Shown: one piece after another, positions 55,806 to 63,976 of the stretch
How positions within the stretch are numbered: position 1 is the first letter of the stretch
How the letters are laid out: each line of letters begins with the position of its first letter
From: Streptomyces sp. NBC_01314
GTDB taxonomy: Bacteria > Actinomycetota > Actinomycetes > Streptomycetales > Streptomycetaceae
NCBI RefSeq assembly: GCF_041435215.1
Contig: NZ_CP108394.1
Span: forward strand, 7,378,001-7,442,000
Direction: 5' to 3'
Length of the DNA: 64,000 bases
Notes under the pieces: generated by a model
Databases searched by the model: none
Seen by the model: only the letters and a program-made list of their open reading frames with translations
What the model was told of the DNA's origin: nothing
Position numbers and translations under genes: made by a program

Positions 55806-55822
55806 TTGCAAAGTACTTGCAA
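55806..55822. promoter_or_regulatory. Nur box in the sodF promoter
   Basis: TTGCAA AGTAC TTGCAA is an exact copy of the TTGCAA-N5-TTGCAA site bound by the nickel-responsive Fur-family regulator Nur. It is 22 bases upstream of the sodF start, where nickel-bound Nur would block transcription. Confidence 0.8.
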
Positions 55823-55870
55823 GTGCACGCTAGCAGCAAGAGGATGGAGGGGCGTGCCCGGACACGCGAA

Positions 55871-55916
55871 AGGGCCCTCGCGCGAACCGACCGTCCGTCC
55901 TCCGCGCGAGGGCCCT
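55871..55916 (-). terminator. Terminator of the sulfur-acquisition operon
   Basis: A perfect 14-bp stem AGGGCCCTCGCGCG and its complement with an 18-base loop lies 60 bases after the dioxygenase stop. Confidence 0.85.
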
Positions 55917-55976
55917 GAAGTCTTCGAGGCGTGTCGGCGGCCGTCCGCCGTCCGGACGTGCCTGCGCCGGTCGCGC

Positions 55977-56894
55977 CTAGGCGGCCACGGAGACGGCCTC
56001 CTGCCGTGCGGCCACGGACGTGTAGTGCGAGGCGTCCCCCTCGATCGAGTGGCTCTCCCTGCCCTCGATGCCCGCCGGCACGTCCCCGGCGACGGTCACC
56101 CGGTGCAGTCGGCGCGGCAGGCCGTCGTAGTTGTCGATGGCGTAGTGCTGGGTGACGCGGTTGTCGAAGACGACGAGCTGGTTCTCCGACCAGCGGTGGC
56201 GCAACACGTTCTCCGGCCGGGTCACGTACGACTGGAGCAGGTCGAGGAGCTTGCGGGACTCGCCGAGGGACAGGCCCACGATCCGCTGCGCGAACCCGCC
56301 GATGAACAGGCCGCGTTCACCGGTCAACGGGTGGACGCGGACGACCGGGTGGGCCGTGCGGTACTTGATCGAGGTGAACCGGGCGCGCTGCTCGGCCCGC
56401 TCCGCGTCGATCTCCTCGTCGGGTACCGCGTAGTCGTAGTCGTTGGTGTGCTCGGCCCACAGGCCGTCGGCCAGCCGCCGCAGCGGCTCGGGCAGGTCCC
56501 GGTAGGCCGCCGCCGAGTTCGCGATCAGGGTCTCGCCGCCGTAGGGCGGGATCGTGATGCTGCGCAGGGTGGTGGCCTGCGGCGGGTTGAGGACGAACGT
56601 GACATCGGTGTGCCAGTGGTTGGCGCGCCCCCGCTCGCTGTCCACGGGCAGGACGTTCGCGGCACCGTCCACGGCGGCCACCGTCGGGTGGGCGGTGGTG
56701 ATGTCGCCGAAGTGGCGGACGAAGGCCTGGTGGGTCTCGTCGTCGAGGTCCACGTCGTCGAAGACGAGCGCCTTGTGGACGTTGAGGGCCTCGCGCAGGG
56801 CCGCGACCGTCTCCTCGTCGAGGGGCTTGGAGATGTCGACGCCGGAGACACGGGCACCGATGTTGGCGGTGACCTTCTGGATGTCGAGGGACAT
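55977..56894 (-). CDS. TauD/TfdA-family alpha-ketoglutarate-dependent dioxygenase
   Basis: A 305-residue enzyme. The iron triad is HWHTDVTF (His, Asp) and the late His in [10 protein letters not shown], with the alpha-ketoglutarate-binding Arg in the same segment. TauD-type enzymes oxidise taurine and other sulfonates or alkyl sulfates to release sulfite or sulfate. It is last in the ssu locus, so it probably acts on an imported organosulfur compound. The ATG follows AAGGAAG. It follows the flavin monooxygenase by 77 bases containing three short direct repeats. Confidence 0.9.
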   Translation of the reverse strand: MSLDIQKVTANIGARVSGVDISKPLDEETVAALREALNVHKALVFDDVDLDDETHQAFVRHFGDITTAHPTVAAVDGAANVLPVDSERGRANHWHTDVTFVLNPPQATTLRSITIPPYGGETLIANSAAAYRDLPEPLRRLADGLWAEHTNDYDYAVPDEEIDAERAEQRARFTSIKYRTAHPVVRVHPLTGERGLFIGGFAQRIVGLSLGESRKLLDLLQSYVTRPENVLRHRWSENQLVVFDNRVTQHYAIDNYDGLPRRLHRVTVAGDVPAGIEGRESHSIEGDASHYTSVAARQEAVSVAA

Positions 56895-56904
56895 GGCGTG
56901 CTTC

Positions 56905-56947
56905 CTTTCGGGGGCCGGACTTTCGGGGCCGGACTTCGGGGCCCGGG
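56905..56947. repeat. Short direct repeats between the dioxygenase and monooxygenase genes
   Basis: Three imperfect units of about 14 bp built on ACTTTCGGGGCCGG follow one another in the gap between the two oxygenase genes. Confidence 0.6.
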
Positions 56948-56971
56948 CCTCTGGACCCCGGGCTTCGGTGA

Positions 56972-58318
56972 TCAGACGAGGGCGGGTGCGGACGCACTGA
57001 CGTGCTGGTTGGCGGGGCGCGGCAGGCCGTAGCGGTCCCGCAGGGTCCGGCGCGGCCCGTACTCGGTGCGGAGCAGACCGCGGGTGCGCAGTATCGGGAC
57101 GACGTGGTCGACGAAGGCGTCGAGGCCGGACGGCAGGACCGCGGGCATGATGTTGAAGCCGTCGGCGGCACCCCGCGTGAACCAGGTCTCGATCTTGTCG
57201 GCGACCTGCTCGGGCGTCCCGGCGAAGGTGAGGTGCCCGCGCCCGCCGCCCAGCCGACCGATCAGCTCCCGCACGGTGAGCCGGTCGCGCCGGGCCAGCT
57301 CGACGACGAGCGTGTAGCGGCTCTTGGCGCCCTCGATCGTGCTCTCCGGCGGCAGACCGTCGGGCAGTGGGGCGTCCAACTCCAGGGTGCCCGGCTCCAG
57401 TTGCAGCAGCCGCTCCAGACCGCCCACCCCGTGCGTGTACACGATGTGGTCCTCCAGGACCCGCTCGGCCGCCCGCGCCTCGGCCTCCGTCGACCCCAGT
57501 ACGGGGACGATCCCGGGCAGCACCTTGATGTGCTCGGGGTCCCGGCCGACCGCCGCCGTACGAGACTTGAGGTCGGCGTAGAAGGCCTGCGCGTCCTCGA
57601 TGGTCTGCTGCGCGGTGAACACGGCCTCCGCGTACCGGGCCGCGAACGTCTTGCCGTCCTCGCTCGACCCCGCCTGCACGAGCAGCGGGTAACCCTGGGG
57701 CGAGCGGGGGACGTTGAGCGGACCCTCGACACTGAAGTACGTCCCCTTGTGCCGGGGCGGATGGATCTTCGTGTCGTCGCCCCAGACACCGGACGCCTTG
57801 TCGGCGACGATCGCGTCGTCCTCCCAGCTGTCCCAGAGCTTCAGGGCCACGTCGAGGAACTCGGAGGCCCGCGCGTACCGCTGGGCGTGCGCGGGCTCGG
57901 CGTCGAGACCGAAGTTCCGGGCGGCCTCCGCGCCGGCGGTGGTGACGATGTTCCAGCCGGCCCGGCCGCCGCTGAGGATGTCGAGCGAGGCGAACTTGCG
58001 GGCCAGGTTGTAGGGGGAGTTGTAGGACGTGGAGGCGGTGGCGATCAGACCGATGTGCTCGGTGGCCGTCGCCAGCGCGGTCAGCAGGGTGAGCGGTTCC
58101 AGGGCGCCCGCCGGACGCTGGCCCACGCTGCCCCACAGCTGCGGCCCGTCGGCCAGGAAGAGCGAGTCGAACGTGCCGCGCTCCGCGATCCGGGCCAGCC
58201 GCACATAGTGGTCCAGCTCGACGTGCGCGTACGGGTCGGACTCCGGCAGCCGCCACGACGCCTCGTGGTGGCCGGTGTTCATCAGGAAGGCGTTGAGATG
58301 GAGCTGTCTCGATGTCAC
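56972..58318 (-). CDS. LLM-class flavin-dependent monooxygenase (NtaA/SnaA/DszA type)
   Basis: A 448-residue FMN-dependent monooxygenase. LHLNAFLMNTGHHEASWR at the start, ASTSYNSPYNLARKFASLDILSGGRAGWNIVTT and LLVQAGSSEDGKTFAARYAEAVF are the hallmarks of the NtaA/DszA branch. These use reduced flavin from a separate reductase to cleave C-S or C-N bonds, for example in sulfones. In this operon it would free sulfur from an imported compound. No flavin reductase gene is in the operon. Start: GTG after GAGGA. Confidence 0.9.
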   Translation of the reverse strand: MTSRQLHLNAFLMNTGHHEASWRLPESDPYAHVELDHYVRLARIAERGTFDSLFLADGPQLWGSVGQRPAGALEPLTLLTALATATEHIGLIATASTSYNSPYNLARKFASLDILSGGRAGWNIVTTAGAEAARNFGLDAEPAHAQRYARASEFLDVALKLWDSWEDDAIVADKASGVWGDDTKIHPPRHKGTYFSVEGPLNVPRSPQGYPLLVQAGSSEDGKTFAARYAEAVFTAQQTIEDAQAFYADLKSRTAAVGRDPEHIKVLPGIVPVLGSTEAEARAAERVLEDHIVYTHGVGGLERLLQLEPGTLELDAPLPDGLPPESTIEGAKSRYTLVVELARRDRLTVRELIGRLGGGRGHLTFAGTPEQVADKIETWFTRGAADGFNIMPAVLPSGLDAFVDHVVPILRTRGLLRTEYGPRRTLRDRYGLPRPANQHVSASAPALV

Positions 58319-58428
58319 TGGTGGTCCTCGGGGCTCAGGGGCGGTTCTGCGGCGGTCGTCCGGGCATGCCGGCGGGGCTCCCCGGCGGCTTGCCGGAGGC
58401 GGTGCACGGTCCTGCGGGATGCATCGGC

Positions 58429-58656
58429 GGTGTGTCGGGGGTCATGGGCCGGTTCGGTGGGGCTTGTGGGCGGTGTGTCGGGGGTCATGGGCCGGTTCGG
58501 TGGGGCTTGTGGGTGGTGTGTCGGGGGTCATGGGCCGGCTCTGTTGGGTTTGTCGCTGGTTCGCCGGGGGGCATGGGCCGGTTCCGTGGGGCTTGTCGCT
58601 GGTTCGCCGGGGGCCATGGCGGACTCCGCGGCGCTCGTCGGTGGTTCACCGGAGGT
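58429..58656. repeat. 43-bp tandem repeat (about 5 copies) inside the ssu operon
   Basis: Five consecutive 43-bp units (starts 58429, 58472, 58515, 58558, 58601) plus a partial sixth share the core TCATGGGCCGG. The first two differ by one base; later ones diverge. The unit is not a multiple of three, so no protein is encoded through it. It fills the 337-base gap between the monooxygenase start and the ssuB stop. Confidence 0.9.
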
Positions 58657-59444
58657 CACCGGTGGTCCTCCGTCACGCCGAGTGCGGCCAGCAGTCGCTC
58701 GCGGTACTCGCCCAGCAGGGGGTCCCGGTACGAGCGCGGGTGCGGACGGTCGATGGTCAGGTCGAGGCCGATGCGGCCCTGTTCGAGCACCAGGACCCGG
58801 TCGGCGAGCACGATCGCCTCGTCGACGTCGTGGGTGACGAGCAGGACGGAGGGCTTGTGGTGCTCCCACAGCTGCCTGAGCAGGGTGTGCATCCTGATCC
58901 GGGTGAGCGCGTCCAGGGCGCCGAACGGCTCGTCGGCCAGCAGCAGTTCGGGATCGCGGACGAGGGAGCGGGCCAGTGCCGCGCGCTGGGCCTCGCCGCC
59001 GGACAGCTCGTTCGGCCAGGCGCGCTCGCGGCCCTTCAGACCCACCTCGGCGAGCGCCTCGCGGCCCCGGTCGGCGGCCTCCTTGCCCTCCGCGCCGAGC
59101 AGCACGTTGTCGAGGACGCGGCGCCAGGGCAGCAGCCGGGAGTCTTGGAAGACCACGGACACCCGGGCCGGCGCGGTGAGCCGGCCGCTGCCCACCACCT
59201 CGTGGTCGAGCCCGGCGACCGCCCGCAGCAGCGTGCTCTTGCCGGAGCCGCTGTGCCCGAGCAGGGCCACGAACTGCCCGGCGGGGATGTCGAGGTCGAT
59301 GCCGTCGAGGACCTTGCGCCCGTCGAACGACCGTGTGAGTTCCCGGAGTTGCACGGTGGGCCGGGTGCCCGTGGCCGTGGCTGTCCCGGGCTCGGTGGCG
59401 GTCGGCCGCCCGGTGTTCGTCAGCTGCTCAGCGTGCGTCGCCAT
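58656..59444 (-). CDS. ssuB: Sulfonate ABC transporter ATPase
   Basis: A 262-residue ATPase of the nitrate/sulfonate/taurine family. Walker A GHSGSGKST, Q-loop VVFQDSRLLPWRRVLDNV, signature LSGGEAQRAALARSLV, Walker B LLLADEPFGALD and the His switch LLVTHDVDEA are all present. SRLLPW is characteristic of SsuB/TauB. Its ATG follows GGAGGG and lies 25 bases inside the end of the permease gene. The last codons run into the tandem repeat. Confidence 0.92.
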   Translation of the reverse strand: MATHAEQLTNTGRPTATEPGTATATGTRPTVQLRELTRSFDGRKVLDGIDLDIPAGQFVALLGHSGSGKSTLLRAVAGLDHEVVGSGRLTAPARVSVVFQDSRLLPWRRVLDNVLLGAEGKEAADRGREALAEVGLKGRERAWPNELSGGEAQRAALARSLVRDPELLLADEPFGALDALTRIRMHTLLRQLWEHHKPSVLLVTHDVDEAIVLADRVLVLEQGRIGLDLTIDRPHPRSYRDPLLGEYRERLLAALGVTEDHR

Positions 59445-60301
59445 GACAGCACCCTCCGTTCGATGAGACGGACCGCGCTGTCGGAGATCAGGCCGAAGAT
59501 CCCGTAGACGACCAGGCCGACGAGGATGACGTCGCTCTGGCCGTAGTTCTGGGCCTGGAACATCATGTAGCCGAGTCCGTTGGTGGCGTTGATCTGCTCC
59601 AGCACGACCAGGCCCAGCCAGGAGCCGGTGACCCCGAGCCGCAGGCCCACGAAGAAGCCGGGCAGCGCGCCGGGGATGACGATCTGCCGGACGAACTGGA
59701 GCCTCGACAGGCCCTGGACCTCGGCGAGTTCGACGAAGCGGCTGTCGATCCCGGCCAGCGCGGCATGTGTGTTGAGGTAGATCGGGATGTAGACGACGAT
59801 GGCGATGATCGCGATCTTGAAGGTCTCGCCGATGCCCAGCCAGAGGATGAACAGCGGGATCAGACCCAGCGTCGGGATCGCCCGGTTGAGCTGCACGGTC
59901 CCGTCGATCAGTGCCTCGCCGACCCGGCTGAGCCCGGCGGCCAGGGCGAGCGCGACACCGGCCGTCAGCCCGATCACGAATCCGGATCCGGCCCGCTGCA
60001 ACGAGGTCGTGATGTCCGTCGTCAGCGTCCCGTCGGTCCACAGACGGACGCCTGTCTCCAGCACCGTCCAGGGCGCCGGGATCGCCGCCGGATCGAGCTG
60101 CCCGGCGGCGGAGGCGGCGGCCCAGAGGGCGAGGAACAGCAGCGGTCCGACGAGCCGGGAGGCGGGCAGCCGCTTACCGGGGGAGAGGCGCCGGCGCCTG
60201 CGGACCTGGGAGGTCTCCTCGACGGCCTCGACCGTACCGAGGGCGGCCGTGCCGACGACGGTCGTGCCGACCGGGGCGGCACTCGTGGTCGCGGCGCTCA
60301 C
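59420..60301 (-). CDS. ssuC: Sulfonate ABC transporter permease
   Basis: A 293-residue membrane protein. A disordered, basic N-terminus of about 45 residues precedes six helices. The EAA loop is ELAEVQGLSRLQFVRQIVIPGALPGFFVGLRLG, and LNRAIPTLGLIPLFILWLGIGE is the family motif. GTG at 60301 overlaps the ssuA stop (GTGA), so the genes are coupled. Confidence 0.92.
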   Translation of the reverse strand: MSAATTSAAPVGTTVVGTAALGTVEAVEETSQVRRRRRLSPGKRLPASRLVGPLLFLALWAAASAAGQLDPAAIPAPWTVLETGVRLWTDGTLTTDITTSLQRAGSGFVIGLTAGVALALAAGLSRVGEALIDGTVQLNRAIPTLGLIPLFILWLGIGETFKIAIIAIVVYIPIYLNTHAALAGIDSRFVELAEVQGLSRLQFVRQIVIPGALPGFFVGLRLGVTGSWLGLVVLEQINATNGLGYMMFQAQNYGQSDVILVGLVVYGIFGLISDSAVRLIERRVLSWRRTLSS

Positions 60302-61362
60302 TTCCGGTACTCCGCGGGCACGGCCTTCGCCGCGATCCCCTCGAACCGCCGGTCGAAGAGCGAGTCGACGTCGAACTTCTTCACGAAGCCGCCCTCCGCC
60401 AGCAGATCCGCGGTCTCCTGCTCCCACTTGATCGACTCGTCCCAGCTCGGCGGGAAGAGCGGCTTGTTGGCGAGTTCGCTGATCGACTCCGCCTGGGCGA
60501 GGTTCAGGTTCTGGGTCTTCACGTAGAACTCCTCGTTCCAGATGTCCGGGTTCTCGTACTGCCAGACCGCGCCCTTCGCCCAGTACGGGATGTACGCGGC
60601 GACGGCGGCCACCTTCTCGGAGTCGCCCAGCACGGAGGCCGGCGCCCACAGCAGGTTGAGCAGGTCCACCACGTCGGTGGGGATCGTGCGGGCGCCCTTG
60701 GCCCTGTACTGCTGCAGATAGGCGGGCGCCTGCTGGTTGGCGAGCGGAGCGACGTCCACCTGGCCCGACTGCAGGGCCGTCAGGAACTGGTTGCTGGTCA
60801 GCGGGACCAGCTCCGCGTCGTCGTAGGCGAGCCCCGCCTCCTTCAACGCCCGCAGCAGTACGACGCCCTGCGCCTGCCCCTGCGAGAAGGCGAGCTTCTT
60901 GCCCCGGAAATCCTTGACCGAGGTGAGGTCGCTGCCGGGCTTGGTGGCGAAGAGATAGTTCGGCTTCCGGGTGACGTCGATCGCGACGATCTTCGCGTCG
61001 TACCCCTGGTAATGCGCCTGGATCGGCGGAATTCCCGCGTTGTTGGCGACATCCAGCGAACCCGCGCGGAAGGCGTTGATGACATCGGGGCCCGCGCCGA
61101 TGTTCGCCCAACTGCTCACCCTGAAAGGCAGATCGTCGAGTTTCGCGAGCTTGAGCTGCAACTCCTGCTGGTTCTGGAAGGAGGCGATCTTCAGGCTCGT
61201 ACCCGCGGGAACCTTGGTGGGCAGCGGCGCGTCCGCGGCTGTCCGGGCGACCGCCGCGCTGCTGTCGGCGCAGCCGCTGAGCCCGGCCGCCGCGGCCGTG
61301 ACGCCGAGGAGGGAGGTGAGGAAGAGCCGCCGGTCGAAACCGGGCGCGGCGGAAGAAGACAT
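60298..61362 (-). CDS. ssuA: Sulfonate-binding lipoprotein
   Basis: A 354-residue substrate-binding protein. The N-terminus FDRRLFLTSLLGVTAAAAGLSGC combines a Tat motif with a lipobox (Cys31), so it is probably a Tat-exported lipoprotein. ITSFQNQ-like KIASFQNQQELQLKLAKLDD, AFRAGSLDVANN and KDFRGKKLAFSQGQAQG match SsuA/TauA-type proteins. It captures aliphatic sulfonates for SsuBC. It is the first structural gene after the leader peptide at 61579-61614. The 5' leader between them carries CGCACGGAAA-type imperfect 12-bp repeats (61417-61462). Confidence 0.9.
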   Translation of the reverse strand: MSSSAAPGFDRRLFLTSLLGVTAAAAGLSGCADSSAAVARTAADAPLPTKVPAGTSLKIASFQNQQELQLKLAKLDDLPFRVSSWANIGAGPDVINAFRAGSLDVANNAGIPPIQAHYQGYDAKIVAIDVTRKPNYLFATKPGSDLTSVKDFRGKKLAFSQGQAQGVVLLRALKEAGLAYDDAELVPLTSNQFLTALQSGQVDVAPLANQQAPAYLQQYRAKGARTIPTDVVDLLNLLWAPASVLGDSEKVAAVAAYIPYWAKGAVWQYENPDIWNEEFYVKTQNLNLAQAESISELANKPLFPPSWDESIKWEQETADLLAEGGFVKKFDVDSLFDRRFEGIAAKAVPAEYRK

Positions 61363-61543
61363 GGGAGGACCCCCAGGGGGACGGTGGGAAGGCGAACGGA
61401 ATCGCGAACGGCCTCACGCACGGAAAGACGCACGGAAACACACACGGAAAAACGCACGACATCGCGAACGGAAGGAATCCGCGGAAGCGGACGGAAAGGA
61501 AGCTGCGGAAGGAGGATTCACGCAGGAGGAAGTGCCGCGTCGG

Positions 61544-61566
61544 CCGGAGTGCGAGGGGCACTCCGG
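61544..61566 (-). promoter_or_regulatory. Candidate attenuator hairpin upstream of ssuA
   Basis: On the RNA sense, CCGGAGTGC CCCTC GCACTCCGG is a perfect 9-bp stem with a 5-base loop. It begins 12 bases after the stop of the cysteine-rich leader ORF, as expected for an attenuator or anti-terminator element. No U-tract follows. Confidence 0.5.
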
Positions 61567-61578
61567 TACGTCAACGTG

Positions 61579-61614
61579 TCAGCAACAGAGGGTGCGACAG
61601 CTCGTGAGCAGCAT
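61579..61614 (-). CDS. Cysteine-rich leader peptide of the ssu operon
   Basis: An 11-residue ORF, MLLTSCRTLCC, with three cysteines, two of them before the stop codon. Its ATG lies seven bases after the -10-like hexamer, so the transcript probably begins at the ATG (leaderless) and needs no ribosome-binding site. Ribosome stalling at the cysteine codons when cysteine is scarce could control the downstream hairpin and ssuA. It is too short to be found by normal gene callers. The evidence is positional and compositional. Confidence 0.55.
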   Translation of the reverse strand: MLLTSCRTLCC

Positions 61615-61621
61615 GAATACG

Positions 61622-61651
61622 ATGTTCCCGGTCTTCGGTATCGCCTGTCAA
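61622..61651 (-). promoter_or_regulatory. Promoter of the ssu operon leader
   Basis: On the minus strand TTGACA (61651-61646), an 18-base spacer and GAACAT (61627-61622) form a promoter whose predicted start falls on the leader-peptide ATG. The -35 is a perfect consensus. It begins 17 bases after the ROK stop. Confidence 0.6.
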
Positions 61652-61668
61652 CATTCGGAGTTTCTGAA

Positions 61669-62928
61669 TTAACCGACCTCGGCGCAGGCGCGGTCGAGAC
61701 GTGCCACGGCCCCCAGCGGGTCCCGGTAGAGCACGTCCAGAGCCACCGCTCCGCCCGCCGTGGCCAGCACGGAGTCAGGGAAGCTCGTCGGCCCCACGGC
61801 CGCCGCCCGGTCCGGCCCTACGGTCTCGTGCAGCGCGGCGAGGCAGTCCGCCCGGCCCATGATCCCGATCTCGGTGACGACCACGGTCTCCGGGTTCAGC
61901 ACGTCGAGCAGCAGCTCCGCCGCCCGCCCCACCATCCGCGCCCGCTCCACCAGCAGCCGCACGGCCACCGCGTCGCCGCCCGCCGCCGCGTCCACCACCC
62001 GCATCGGGTTCACCCCGTCGACGACCCCGGCCGCCCGAGCCCGCCGGCACAGTGTCCGCTCGCTCAACTCGGCCTGGAGGCAGCCGACCCGACCGCAGTC
62101 GCAGGGCTCCGTACCGCCGGGCAGCGGCAGATGGGCGATCGATCCCGCCTGCGAGCGGGGTCCGTGATGCACCTCGTCGTTGGTCGCGAACGCCGCGTCG
62201 ACCATATTGCCGACGAACAGATGCAGCACACTCCTGCTGCCACGGGCCCGCCCGAACAGCTGCTCGGCGCCCACCAAGGCCCGCGCGTGCCCGTCCACAT
62301 GGACCGGCAGCCCGGTCCCGGCACCGAGCATCTCCCGCACCGGCACCTCGCGCCAGCCCAGCAGCGGATGCTCGACGACGGTCCCGGTCTCCCGGTCCAC
62401 CCAGCCGCCGGCCGCGAAGCCGACGGCCAGGGCCCGGCAGCCCGGCGCCGCGTCCAGCAGGGCCCGGAGTTCGTCGGCGGCCCGCGCCAGGACCGGGGCG
62501 GGGCCGGTGGAGCCGTGCTTCAACCGCCGCTCCACGACGACCCGTCCCCGCAGATCGAGCAGCGCGACCGTCGTGTACGGGACGGCCACATGCACGCCGC
62601 CCACGACGAACCGCGAGTCGTCCAGGTCGAGGGGCACGTGCGGGCGCCCCGCCCCCTTGGCCCGCCGGGGCGGCTCGGCCTCACGGATGAGACCGAGCCC
62701 CGCGAACCGGGCGCAGTAGTCGGTCACCGAGGCCGGCGACAGCCCGGTCACCCGGGCGATGATGCTGCGCGCCACGGGCCCGTGCTCCAGCACGGACCGC
62801 AGCACCACGCTGGCGCTGGTCCGCCGCCGGTCGCTGTCGGCGACACGCGGTACGGGAGAAAGGGCAGGGCTGGGAGAGGAAGGAGAGGCGGGAGCGTAAA
62901 GGGTGGGTGCCGCCGCGGCATGGGGCAT
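61669..62928 (-). CDS. ROK-family regulator or kinase of the sulfur-acquisition locus
   Basis: A 419-residue protein. A winged helix at residues about 40-100 (VLEHGPVARSIIARVTGLSPASVTDYCARFAGLGLI) precedes the ROK domain with the zinc motif CDCGRVGCLQ and GSIAHLPLPGG. It is therefore likely a DNA-binding regulator rather than a sugar kinase. It lies upstream of ssuA in the same direction and may control the operon. The ATG at 62928 follows GAGG; a GTG at 63000 overlapping the leader-peptide stop is possible and would give translational coupling. The first 30 residues after the ATG are Ala/Pro/Ser-rich. Confidence 0.8.
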   Translation of the reverse strand: MPHAAAAPTLYAPASPSSPSPALSPVPRVADSDRRRTSASVVLRSVLEHGPVARSIIARVTGLSPASVTDYCARFAGLGLIREAEPPRRAKGAGRPHVPLDLDDSRFVVGGVHVAVPYTTVALLDLRGRVVVERRLKHGSTGPAPVLARAADELRALLDAAPGCRALAVGFAAGGWVDRETGTVVEHPLLGWREVPVREMLGAGTGLPVHVDGHARALVGAEQLFGRARGSRSVLHLFVGNMVDAAFATNDEVHHGPRSQAGSIAHLPLPGGTEPCDCGRVGCLQAELSERTLCRRARAAGVVDGVNPMRVVDAAAGGDAVAVRLLVERARMVGRAAELLLDVLNPETVVVTEIGIMGRADCLAALHETVGPDRAAAVGPTSFPDSVLATAGGAVALDVLYRDPLGAVARLDRACAEVG

Positions 62929-62996
62929 GGTGATCATCCTCGGGAACGGGTCCGACACTGCGCCGTCGCGATAGGGCGGGGCGTGCCGGAGCCGCC

Positions 62997-63083
62997 TCAC
63001 CCGGGACGGCGACAGGTGGCCGTGCCCACGCGTCGCAGATCGACGTAGCGACGCGACGAGAAGTACCGGGCTTGAGCAACCAT
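62997..63083 (-). CDS. Cysteine-type leader peptide upstream of the ROK gene
   Basis: A 28-residue ORF (MVAQARYFSS at the start; SRRYVDLRRVGTATCRRPG at the end). RRYVDLRRVGTATC matches the short leader-peptide family with a conserved R-x-VDL-x-R-...-C core that in actinobacteria precedes sulfur-metabolism genes. Its ATG is seven bases after a -10 hexamer, so translation is likely leaderless. A stalled ribosome at the Cys codon could link cysteine supply to expression of the ROK gene and possibly the ssu genes. The TGA overlaps a GTG start candidate for the ROK gene (GTGA). Confidence 0.72.
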   Translation of the reverse strand: MVAQARYFSSRRYVDLRRVGTATCRRPG

Positions 63084-63090
63084 GCGCCCG

Positions 63091-63119
63091 AAGCTAGCAA
63101 AACGGCCCACCGCTGCCCA
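63091..63119 (-). promoter_or_regulatory. Promoter of the ROK/leader-peptide transcript
   Basis: On the minus strand TGGGCA (63119-63114), a 17-base spacer and TAGCTT (63096-63091) form the promoter. The predicted transcript start coincides with the leader-peptide ATG at 63083, the same geometry as at the ssuA leader. Confidence 0.55.
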
Positions 63120-63391
63120 GACGGCGACCGACGGGCGAGACGGCACCTGTCCACGCCGCCGACCCGATTGGTGAAACCCTACAGATCTGATGCGGCGCCC
63201 CCTCAAGACGGAAGCACGCGCCACCTCAGTGACCGGTGTCACGCCCTACCGGGTGTAACCCGCATCCTTTGTGTGAAGCCCACCAAGCTGTCGTTCCCCC
63301 CTTTGTCGATCACTGACGGTGTGGGGTGCGAGGGGCTCGGGATAGCGTCACCGTGTCCCCGCCGACTTCACCCGCCGGAGTGAGCCCGATC
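63120..63391. promoter_or_regulatory. Intergenic region with a GTGAC-CGGT-GTCAC palindrome
   Basis: The gap between divergent leader-peptide and bioY transcripts holds the palindrome GTGAC CGGT GTCAC at 63229-63242. It may be an operator, but no regulator can be assigned. No further ORF with a start signal was seen. Confidence 0.35.
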
Positions 63392-63976
63392 ATGAGCACC
63401 ACCGCCGCCACGTCAGCCCGCCCCGGCGAGGTCCTCGCCGACCTTCTGCCCGTCGCCGGCGTCCGCGCCCGGGACATCGCGCTCGTGGTCGGCGGCGCCG
63501 CGCTCACCGGGCTCGCCGCCCAGATCGCCGTGCCCGTGCCGGGCTCCCCGGTCCCGGTCACCGGCCAGACCTTCGCCGCCCTGCTCGTCGGCACCACCCT
63601 CGGCGCGAGCCGCGGCGTCGCCTCCCTCGCCCTGTACGCGCTGGTCGGCCTGGCCGGCGTGCCGTGGTTCGCGAACGGAACCTCCGGCGTCGGCGTCTCC
63701 TTCGGCTACATCCTCGGCATGATCCTCGCCGCCGCCGCCGTGGGTGCCCTGGCCCGCCGCGGTGGCGACCGCTCCACTCCGCGCATGGCCGGCACGATGC
63801 TCGTCGGCGAAGCGATCATCTACGCCGTCGGCGTCCCGTACCTCGCCGCGACCGCCGACATCAGCCTCTCCACCGCCGTCGCGGTCGGCCTCACCCCGTT
63901 CCTGATCGGCGACGCCATCAAGGTCGTCCTGGCCATGGGTCTGCTGCCGACGGCCTGGAAGCTGCTCAAGAACTGA
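63392..63976 (+). CDS. bioY: Biotin transporter substrate-binding subunit BioY
   Basis: A 194-residue membrane protein with six predicted helices. PVPGSPVPVTGQTFAALLVGTTLGASRGVASLALYALVGLAGVPWFANGTSG is the BioY signature region. It imports biotin as the S component of an ECF transporter; energising subunits are not in the window and may lie downstream or be shared. ATG at 63392 follows GGAGTGAG and a longer frame adds only 22 atypical residues. Confidence 0.93.
   Translation: MSTTAATSARPGEVLADLLPVAGVRARDIALVVGGAALTGLAAQIAVPVPGSPVPVTGQTFAALLVGTTLGASRGVASLALYALVGLAGVPWFANGTSGVGVSFGYILGMILAAAAVGALARRGGDRSTPRMAGTMLVGEAIIYAVGVPYLAATADISLSTAVAVGLTPFLIGDAIKVVLAMGLLPTAWKLLKN

Larger units (their letters stand above)
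61363..61668. other. Intergenic leader region of the ssu operon
   Basis: This 306-base stretch between ROK and ssuA holds, in minus-strand order, a promoter (61651-61622), an 11-codon cysteine-rich ORF (61614-61579), a hairpin (61566-61544) and imperfect ACGGAAA repeats (61385-61500). All fit a regulated leader RNA. Confidence 0.6.

Noticed and set aside
58429..58656. 43-bp repeats considered as a CRISPR array
   Set aside because: The repeats are adjacent without unique spacers and no cas genes are present.
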